Part shown: positions 1-4,138 of the stretch, piece by piece | Position numbering within the stretch: the stretch's first letter is position 1 | How the letters are laid out: each line of letters opens with the position of its first letter | From: a bacterium | GTDB taxonomy: Bacteria > Desulfobacterota > DSWW01 | Direction: 5' to 3' | Length of the DNA stretch: 6,372 bases | Assembly: GCA_030609865.1 (NCBI GenBank) | Contig: JAUWSZ010000158.1 | Location: 1-6,372 of the forward strand | The notes under the pieces: model-generated | The model's database searches: none | What the model was told of the DNA's origin: nothing | What the model saw: only the letters and a program-made list of their open reading frames with translations | Made by a program: the position numbers and the translations under genes

Positions 1-534
1 AAAAGCCCGGCAGGCGCCCACCATGTCCAGGGCCGCCTCCCTGGCAGGCTGCGGGGCCTCGTCCAGCTGATCGATCCCCCAGCACAACAGGCGGGTGATC
101 GCATCGAGTCGGGCCCGGTAAAGGGCACGCTTTTCTTCCGCGTTCTCAAAGGGCCAGCTCAACGCCTGGTCGAGCCCGATGAAGGCGACCTTGAGGTAGA
201 GGCCGGGGTCCCTCTTCCACAACCCGAGGGTCTCCCAGTGAAGCAGGAAGGTCTCCATGCTTTGCCCGAGCAGGCCCACGAGGCACGGGTCCTCTTCCCC
301 GGCAAACGTTTCCAGCTCCGCTTTCCAGGCCTTTACCCTTGCGCAGGCCCCTTCCAGGAAGTCCCTCGCCAGACAATCCGTCTCCTCCTTGTGAAACCGG
401 GCCAGTTCCACGCGGGGCATGAAATGAAACTCGTCGCTCAGACAACAGACAGGCAGGGAACGGGCCAGGAAAGAGAAGTAGTCTTCGGACAGGGCGAGCA
501 ACCTTGCAGAGGGCTTGGGCAGGGACTTGTCCAT
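1..534 (-). CDS. DUF885-like protein, N-terminal part (runs off left edge)
   Basis: This is an uninterrupted frame of 178 codons from an ATG at 534-532 to the window edge, with no stop, so only the N-terminal part is present. It begins MDKSLPKPSARLLALSEDYF and has no signal peptide or membrane segment; it is mostly amphipathic helix. The pattern resembles the N-terminal region of DUF885 proteins, which are helical and distantly related to zinc carboxypeptidase-type M32/M3-like folds. The shared elements are a starting YFSFLARSLP helix, a long charged helical stretch, a W-x-R-DP-x-x-Y element (residues 105-112: LWKRDPGLY), and then RLDAITRLLxWGIDQLDEAP, the usual R-L-x-x-I-P-x-x-L region. The expected C-terminal HExxH-like motif would lie outside the window, so catalysis cannot be judged. 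No clear Shine-Dalgarno is seen. The gene is transcribed divergently from the toxin-antitoxin pair, with 92 bp between start codons. The coding call is firm; the family call is moderate. Confidence 0.7.
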   Translation of the reverse strand, partial: MDKSLPKPSARLLALSEDYFSFLARSLPVCCLSDEFHFMPRVELARFHKEETDCLARDFLEGACARVKAWKAELETFAGEEDPCLVGLLGQSMETFLLHWETLGLWKRDPGLYLKVAFIGLDQALSWPFENAEEKRALYRARLDAITRLLCWGIDQLDEAPQPAREAALDMVGACRAF

Positions 535-590
535 GACGCAAAACCTAATCGAGCAGTCGGGCAAAAGCAAGAGAGCATCTAGGTTTGTTC

Positions 591-619
591 TTGACAAGCC
601 GGCCGACTCGTCTTACATT
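591..619 (+). promoter_or_regulatory. Sigma-70 promoter of the toxin-antitoxin operon
   Basis: A perfect -35 TTGACA lies at 591-596, followed by a 17-bp spacer and a -10 TACATT at 614-619 (4 of 6 consensus positions). The predicted start of transcription is about 626-627, which is the first base of the antitoxin ATG at 627. The mRNA would therefore have essentially no 5' leader. Confidence 0.7.
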
Positions 620-622
620 GTA
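614..622. promoter_or_regulatory. Candidate operator palindrome TACA-T-TGTA over the -10 box
   Basis: TACATTGTA is a perfect odd palindrome with 4-bp arms that covers the -10 hexamer. Ribbon-helix-helix antitoxins normally repress their own operon by binding short palindromes or repeats at the promoter, so this is the natural candidate site. It is short and could occur by chance. Confidence 0.4.
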
Positions 623-626
623 TGAC

Positions 627-848
627 ATGAAAACAAGTGCCCTTACGATCCGACTTGACAAAGATCTTGATGAGCTGTTGACCAAGGCGAGTCGTCGGTC
701 AGGAAGAAACCGAAGTGAGATTGCACGAGAGGCCCTGCGCCGCCAGCTTCGTATCAGTCAGTTTGAAGCCCTGCGGCAGAGAATAATGCCTTTTGCGGAA
801 GCTCGAGGTTATCTGACAGACGAAGACGTATTCGCCGAGGTGTCATGA
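627..848 (+). CDS. Ribbon-helix-helix (CopG/Arc-type) antitoxin
   Basis: A 73-residue protein starting MKTSALTIRLDKDLDELLTK. Residues 3-10 (TSALTIRL) form the DNA-contacting beta strand, 12-24 helix A, and 29-42 (RSEIAREALRRQL) helix B with the family's R/K-S-E-I-A-x-x-A-L signature. Residues 43-73 are the less conserved tail expected to wrap and neutralise the toxin. The ATG at 627 is chosen because the RHH fold begins right there; an in-frame TTG at 585 would add 14 non-conserved residues and would lie upstream of the promoter. No Shine-Dalgarno precedes the ATG, and the promoter puts +1 at about the start codon, so leaderless translation is likely. The last codon and stop overlap the toxin start as ATGA (845-848), which implies translational coupling. 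It is expected to autorepress through the palindrome at 614-622. Sampled G+C is near 50% (30 of 60 at 661-720), lower than in the ABC genes. Confidence 0.88.
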   Translation: MKTSALTIRLDKDLDELLTKASRRSGRNRSEIAREALRRQLRISQFEALRQRIMPFAEARGYLTDEDVFAEVS

Positions 849-1288
849 AGGTCTTCCTGGACACCAACGTTCTAGCCAGTGCGGCAGCAACTCGCGGGCT
901 ATGCGCTGATGTTCTGCGTGAAGCCCTTGCCTCCCACGAGCTTCTCATCTCAAAGCAAGTACTGAACGAACTCAAACGTGTTCTGAGGTCAAAGTTCGGT
1001 GTAGGCCAGGACTTGGTTGATGACTTCATCTGGCTGCTCGAGCAGGAGACTGTGCTCGCGCAACCCTCCCGGCTTCCGAGCATCAAACTGAAGGATAGGG
1101 ATGATGTAGCCATCGTGGGAGCAGCCGTTGCGGGCGGGGCGGAAGTGCTCGTAACGGGCGACAAGGAACTTCTGGACCTGAATCGTGGCGAGGAGATGGA
1201 GATTGTCTCGCCACGGCAATTCTGGGAGAAGCTGAAGGCCCGACACAAACGCAGAGGCGGACGCGGCAAAGTGCGCCGCACACAATGA
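845..1288 (+). CDS. PIN-domain ribonuclease toxin (PIN_3/COG1569-like)
   Basis: A 147-residue protein with a PIN fold, predicted to be a Mg2+-dependent RNase held inactive by the upstream antitoxin. Expected acidic residues are in place: D6 in MKVFLDTNVL, E42 in LNELKRV, D86/D87 in KDRDDVAI, and D106 in VLVTGDKELL. The order and spacing fit the subgroup annotated as 'putative toxin component, PIN family' (COG1569) better than classical short VapC. The catalytic domain ends around residue 127 (VSPRQFW). It is followed by a strongly basic tail (residues 128-147, about nine K/R) that may bind RNA or the antitoxin; that role is inference. A Shine-Dalgarno-like GAGGTG (837-842) lies in the end of the antitoxin gene just before the overlapping ATG, so toxin translation is coupled but can also be initiated on its own. 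All catalytic positions are intact, so an active enzyme is expected. RNA targets cannot be predicted. Confidence 0.88.
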   Translation: MKVFLDTNVLASAAATRGLCADVLREALASHELLISKQVLNELKRVLRSKFGVGQDLVDDFIWLLEQETVLAQPSRLPSIKLKDRDDVAIVGAAVAGGAEVLVTGDKELLDLNRGEEMEIVSPRQFWEKLKARHKRRGGRGKVRRTQ

Positions 1289-1308
1289 ACCCCTGAAAGG
1301 AGGAAGCA

Positions 1309-1794
1309 ATGAGCGAGAAGCAGTGGGATCAGCCACCGGAGATGCAGATTGATACAAGCAAGAACTACAAGGCAGTGATCGAGACCGGTAAGGGCAACAT
1401 CGAACTGGAACTCTACCCGCAGCAGGCGCCGAAGACGGTCAACAACTTCGTGTTCCTGGCCCAGGAGGGGTTCTACGACGGCGTGACCTTTCACCGGGTG
1501 ATCAGCGATTTCATGATCCAGGGCGGGGACCCGACCGGTTCAGGGCGCGGCGGCCCCGGCTACCGGTTCGAAGACGAACTGACGGAGAACACGCTGACCA
1601 ACGACACGAAGGTGATCTCCATGGCAAACTCCGGCCCGAACACGAACGGGAGCCAGTTCTTCATCACCCATTCCCCTCAGCCGCATCTGAACGGAAAGCA
1701 CACCGTGTTCGGAAAGGTGGTGAGGGGCCAGGACGTGGTGGATGCCATTCAGCAGGGCGACAAGATGGAGCGCGTCACGGCGACAGAGGCCTAA
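1309..1794 (+). CDS. Cyclophilin-type peptidyl-prolyl cis-trans isomerase, cytoplasmic
   Basis: A 161-residue single-domain cyclophilin that catalyses cis-trans isomerisation of Xaa-Pro bonds. Landmarks: FHRVI (61-65, with catalytic R63 equivalent to human CypA R55), [18 protein letters not shown] (68-85), [16 protein letters not shown] (105-120), and [12 protein letters not shown] (126-137). The position matching CypA W121 is H126, so tight cyclosporin A binding is not expected; many bacterial cyclophilins also lack this Trp. The N-terminus ([10 protein letters not shown]) is the short extension common in one bacterial subgroup. There is no signal peptide, hence it is cytoplasmic. An ideal AGGAGG (1298-1303) lies 5 nt before the ATG. 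The gene starts only 20 bp after the toxin stop and no separate promoter is recognisable in the gap, so it may share the toxin-antitoxin transcript or use an unrecognised promoter inside the toxin gene. The TM2 gene follows after 18 bp. Confidence 0.95.
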   Translation: MSEKQWDQPPEMQIDTSKNYKAVIETGKGNIELELYPQQAPKTVNNFVFLAQEGFYDGVTFHRVISDFMIQGGDPTGSGRGGPGYRFEDELTENTLTNDTKVISMANSGPNTNGSQFFITHSPQPHLNGKHTVFGKVVRGQDVVDAIQQGDKMERVTATEA

Positions 1795-1812
1795 AAGAGA
1801 GGAGATGTCCCA

Positions 1813-2211
1813 ATGGAGAACCGGAAGGACACACACCTCAAGTCCATCGGCTACATCCTGTGGCTGTTCGGCTTCACCGGCTCGCACCGCTTCTACTATG
1901 GCAAGCCGATTACCGGAACCATTTGGTTCTTCACCCTGGGGCTTCTCGGCATCGGCTGGCTGATCGACCTGTTCCTGATCCCTTCCATGGACCGTCAAGC
2001 GGACGTGAGGTTCCAGACGGGCCCGGTAAACTACACCGTTGCGTGGATCCTCCTCACCTTCCTGGGGTTCTTCGGGGTCCACAGGTTCTACATGGGCAAA
2101 TGGCTCACGGGACTCATCTACTTGCTCACGGGCGGCCTGTTCACCCTCGGCTATTTATATGACTACTGGACGCTGAACAGCCAGATCACGGAAATCAACA
2201 ACCCGCAATAG
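1813..2211 (+). CDS. Membrane protein with two tandem TM2 domains
   Basis: A 132-residue protein with four predicted transmembrane helices, built from two TM2 domains (PF05154-type). Repeat 1 carries G-F-T-G-S-H25-R26-F27-Y28-Y-G30-K and G-W-L-I-D52. Repeat 2 carries G-F-F-G-V-H90-R91-F92-Y93-M-G95-K and G-Y-L-Y-D117. Every signature residue recurs at an offset of exactly 65. Helices are roughly 12-24, 33-56, 75-89 and 98-121, with a charged linker around 58-72 (MDRQADVRF). Typical bacterial TM2 proteins carry one copy, so this looks like an internal duplication with a fixed topology. The biochemical role of bacterial TM2 proteins is not known. AGAGGAG (1798-1804) lies 8 nt before the ATG. 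An out-of-frame ATG at 1805 is closer to this SD and is not used. Very likely co-transcribed with the cyclophilin 18 bp upstream. No convincing terminator follows the stop; only a 4-bp hairpin at 2210-2221 without a T-tract is seen. Confidence 0.92.
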   Translation: MENRKDTHLKSIGYILWLFGFTGSHRFYYGKPITGTIWFFTLGLLGIGWLIDLFLIPSMDRQADVRFQTGPVNYTVAWILLTFLGFFGVHRFYMGKWLTGLIYLLTGGLFTLGYLYDYWTLNSQITEINNPQ

Positions 2212-2256
2212 GGTACGCCCTCCAGAGAAAGAATATACCGATCCCCAATAAAAGGC

Positions 2257-2285
2257 TTGACATGTCACCCATAGGTGACTATATT
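2257..2285 (+). promoter_or_regulatory. Strong sigma-70 promoter of the tetR gene
   Basis: A perfect -35 TTGACA (2257-2262), a 17-bp spacer and a -10 TATATT (2280-2285, 5 of 6) make this the best promoter in the window. Transcription should start near 2291-2293. The spacer is filled almost exactly by operator O1 (2264-2279), and O2 (2294-2309) begins at about +1, so a bound repressor would block polymerase at both steps. Confidence 0.85.
2264..2279. promoter_or_regulatory. Operator O1 for the TetR regulator
   Basis: GTCACCCATAGGTGAC has perfect 6-bp inverted arms (GTCACC/GGTGAC) around a CATA centre. It lies entirely between the -35 and -10 boxes, a classic site for direct repression. It is the most symmetrical of three related copies in the window. 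Confidence 0.8.
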
Positions 2286-2293
2286 CGTATTTA

Positions 2294-2309
2294 GTCACCT
2301 CGAAGTGAC
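2294..2309. promoter_or_regulatory. Operator O2 for the TetR regulator
   Basis: GTCACCTCGAAGTGAC has perfect 5-bp arms (GTCAC/GTGAC) around CTCGAA, and the central TCGA is itself symmetrical, so only one base pair of the 16 breaks the dyad. Its centre is 30 bp from the centre of O1, close to three helical turns, so two repressor dimers could sit on the same face of the DNA. It occupies the predicted start of transcription. Confidence 0.75.
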
Positions 2310-2316
2310 ATATGAC

Positions 2317-2320
2317 GGAG
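2317..2320 (+). promoter_or_regulatory. Ribosome binding site that sets the tetR start at 2327
   Basis: GGAG lies 6 nt before the ATG at 2327. The upstream in-frame ATG at 2312 has no Shine-Dalgarno and would start only about 20 nt after the predicted transcription start, next to O2. The 2327 start is therefore preferred. Confidence 0.6.
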
Positions 2321-2326
2321 ACAGGG

Positions 2327-2950
2327 ATGAAACGGAACAAGGAAGAGACAAAAGACAGGATAATAGATGCAGTGGGAAGGCTCCTCGCCGAGGGTGGATT
2401 CCGCAAGCTCGGGGTCAATGCCGTTGCCCGGGAAGCGGGCGTGGACAAGGTGTTGATCTACCGCTACTTCGGTGGAATGCCCGAGCTGCTGAGGGCATTT
2501 GGTGTGTCAGGCGATTTCTGGCCTACCTTTGAAGAGCTTACCGAAGGTGACCTGGAGGGGCTTCGGAAAAAGCCGATGCCTCAGGCGGCAGCCACGGTGC
2601 TGCACAACTTCGCGCGGGCTCTCCGGTCTCGCCCCCTGACGAGCGAGATTCTGGCCTGGGAGACGATCGAGAGGAACGAGCTCACCGAAGTACTGGAAAA
2701 GGTCCGGGAGGATTCCGCGGTGCGTCTCCTCCAGGAGCTTGCCCCAGAGGCAAAAGAGAGCGGCGTGGACCTTGCGGCAATCACCGGCCTGCTCGGGGCT
2801 GCCATCATGTACCTCGTGGTTCGAAGCCGACATGTCAAGGTGTTCAATGCGGTGGATATCGGCAGTGAGGATGGGTGGCTGCGATTGGAAGCAGCAATGA
2901 CGGCAATCTGCGAGCATAGCCTGAAACAAGGGCTGCCTGGAGGGAAATAG
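2327..2950 (+). CDS. TetR/AcrR-family transcriptional repressor
   Basis: A 207-residue protein from the ATG at 2327 (212 residues if the ATG at 2312 is used). The N-terminal TetR DNA-binding domain is clear: KEETKDRIIDAVGRLLAEGGF (5-25, helix 1), then LGVNAVAREAGVDKVLIYRYF (28-48), which is the helix-turn-helix with the family's A-x-x-A-G-V-x-x-x-x-I-Y-R-Y-F pattern. Residues from about 60 to 207 form a helical ligand-binding and dimerisation domain with no recognisable subfamily, so the inducer is unknown. The three 16-bp dyads O1-O3 are the predicted binding sites: two sit on its own promoter and one lies before the next gene. It is therefore expected to be autorepressed and to regulate the downstream exported flavoenzyme. 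Derepression by a small, perhaps redox-active or aromatic, compound is inference. The gene ends 63 bp before the flavoenzyme gene. Confidence 0.93.
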   Translation: MKRNKEETKDRIIDAVGRLLAEGGFRKLGVNAVAREAGVDKVLIYRYFGGMPELLRAFGVSGDFWPTFEELTEGDLEGLRKKPMPQAAATVLHNFARALRSRPLTSEILAWETIERNELTEVLEKVREDSAVRLLQELAPEAKESGVDLAAITGLLGAAIMYLVVRSRHVKVFNAVDIGSEDGWLRLEAAMTAICEHSLKQGLPGGK

Positions 2951-2976
2951 GCGTCTTCATTTTTTTTGTGAAGCGA

Positions 2977-2992
2977 GTCATCAAAAGGTGAC
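2977..2992. promoter_or_regulatory. Operator O3 before the flavoenzyme gene
   Basis: GTCATCAAAAGGTGAC matches O1 at 12 of 16 positions and keeps GTCA...TGAC symmetry, with one arm mismatch (GTCATC against GGTGAC). It is 21 bp upstream of the flavoenzyme ATG. No good -35/-10 pair is visible around it, so it may repress an atypical promoter or act as a roadblock to read-through from tetR. Confidence 0.65.
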
Positions 2993-3013
2993 AAAACATA
3001 GAAGGAGAGACTC

Positions 3014-4138
3014 ATGACGACAGATCGAAGAGATTTCATGAAGTTGCTCGGTGGATGTGCACTGGCTGCATGTGCGGTACCGCTTCTGCCCGTCTCCGGG
3101 GGGACCGCACGCTCTGATTTCCGTTCCGGTTTACGAACCGAGTCACCCGTTGCGGGGCTCGACCCTGCCCTGGGTCGAATCCTTCACTACGCCTCCCTTG
3201 CCCCCAGCGGCCACAATAGCCAGCCGTGGTACGTGAGATTGATCGATGATCAAAAGATGATCATTGGTGCCGATCCGGAGAGAAGACTGCCCGCCGTGGA
3301 TCCGAACAACCGCGAGGTGATGCTTTCCTTGGGCGCCTTTGTAGAGAACCTCTCCCTGGCGGCCGGCGAAATGGGATATGAGGCGCAAATAGAGGTCAAG
3401 GCCGAAAGCCCTCTCGAGCAAGAGATCCTCGAGGTGACCCTCCAGAAGGCGAAACCGATTCCGTATCCGTTGAAGCGGGTGACCTTACGCATGACGGCCA
3501 AACATGGATACCGAACCAGGGAACTCAAGAAGGATGACGTTGCCGCGCTTGCCAAACCTCTGGGTGGACGCTTGTTCTATTTTCCTCCAGGATCCGAGCA
3601 CGCCCAATGTATTGCCGAAGGGACCGTGGGGGCCTTCCGGGTGCAGGCCGATCGGGACGAGGCCCAGCAGGAGCTGGTGAGGTGGCTCAGGCTCAGTCAC
3701 GAGGCAGCAGAAAGACACCGCGACGGGCTGACCACAGAAGGCATGGAGATCCGAGGACTAAAGGGGTGGTACGTTCGGACCTTCACGAGTCCGGAGGACT
3801 TCATGAAGCAGAGCATGCGCAAAAGGAGCGTCGAGCAAACCGCCAAGCTTGTCGGACAAGGAGGGGGCTGGTTCGTCATAACGAGTACCGGGGAATCGGT
3901 CGCCGACATGATCGAAGCGGGACGCGGTTTCGAACGGATGGCATTGATGGCCAGGGAGAGAGGGGTAGCCGTTCATCCCATGACACAGATCCTCGAAGAA
4001 GAGATCGGCCGCAAGGGAATCGCCTCCAACCATGATGCAGGGATGATTCCCCAGTTCGTTCTCCGCGTGGGCTACCTGGATCCCTATCCGAATCCGGTCA
4101 GTCCTCGTCGGCCCGTGAAGTGGTTTCTGAGAAGCTAG
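3014..4138 (+). CDS. Tat-exported nitroreductase-family (Acg-like) FMN oxidoreductase
   Basis: A 374-residue protein. The N-terminus carries a textbook twin-arginine signal, DRRDFMK at 4-10, followed by a short hydrophobic stretch (11-28). L17-A18-A19-C20 inside that stretch fits a lipobox, so the product could be either a soluble periplasmic protein or a Tat lipoprotein. The mature part is nitroreductase-fold: ASLAPSGHNSQPW (60-72) is the FMN-phosphate-binding N-terminal motif. Residues 150-180 (RVTLRMTAKHGYRTREL) resemble the second R-x-T-x-R element of Acg-type proteins. The C-terminal EAGRGFERMALMARERG and RVGYLDPYPNPVSPRRPV are characteristic of the family. Its length, about twice that of a simple nitroreductase, fits the fused pseudo-dimer of the Acg group, some of which sequester FMN rather than turn over substrate. 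AAGGAGA (3002-3008) precedes the ATG. Operator O3 and the adjacent tetR imply ligand-controlled expression. Substrate unknown. The stop overlaps the convergent permease stop. Confidence 0.85.
   Translation: MTTDRRDFMKLLGGCALAACAVPLLPVSGGTARSDFRSGLRTESPVAGLDPALGRILHYASLAPSGHNSQPWYVRLIDDQKMIIGADPERRLPAVDPNNREVMLSLGAFVENLSLAAGEMGYEAQIEVKAESPLEQEILEVTLQKAKPIPYPLKRVTLRMTAKHGYRTRELKKDDVAALAKPLGGRLFYFPPGSEHAQCIAEGTVGAFRVQADRDEAQQELVRWLRLSHEAAERHRDGLTTEGMEIRGLKGWYVRTFTSPEDFMKQSMRKRSVEQTAKLVGQGGGWFVITSTGESVADMIEAGRGFERMALMARERGVAVHPMTQILEEEIGRKGIASNHDAGMIPQFVLRVGYLDPYPNPVSPRRPVKWFLRS

Noticed and set aside
238..582. Plus-strand and alternative minus-strand open frames at the left end (146-541 and 238-582)
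   Set aside because: The minus-strand frame starting at 534 gives a coherent helical, DUF885-like protein; the other frames have no family features.
585..626. TTG start for the antitoxin at 585
   Set aside because: It lies upstream of the -35 box and adds residues before the conserved RHH strand.
754..1494. Long minus-strand open frame across the toxin and cyclophilin genes
   Set aside because: It is antisense to two well-supported genes, and its product is rich in Ser/Arg/Leu without any recognisable domain; it is a product of GC-rich codon structure.
2210..2221. Small hairpin AGGG-TACG-CCCT right after the TM2 stop
   Set aside because: Four-base-pair stem without a following T-tract; not a convincing terminator.
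2259..2266. Palindrome GACATGTC overlapping the -35 box of the tetR promoter
   Set aside because: It arises from the juxtaposition of TTGACA and the first arm of O1 and is not repeated elsewhere; not called as a separate site.
2928..2967. Possible terminator after tetR (GCCT...AGGC followed by T8)
   Set aside because: The stem has only 4 bp with a 10-nt loop and lies 7 nt from the T-tract; too weak to call.
2955..2973. CTTCA/TGAAG inverted repeat with the T8 run in its loop
   Set aside because: The T-run is in the loop and not after the stem, so it is not a rho-independent terminator; 5-bp arms are within chance.
3245..3264. Repeated GATGATC (3245-3251, 3256-3262) with overlapping inverted repeat in the flavoenzyme gene
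   Set aside because: It encodes the ordinary stretch LIDDQKMII of the enzyme; short repeats of this size are expected by chance.
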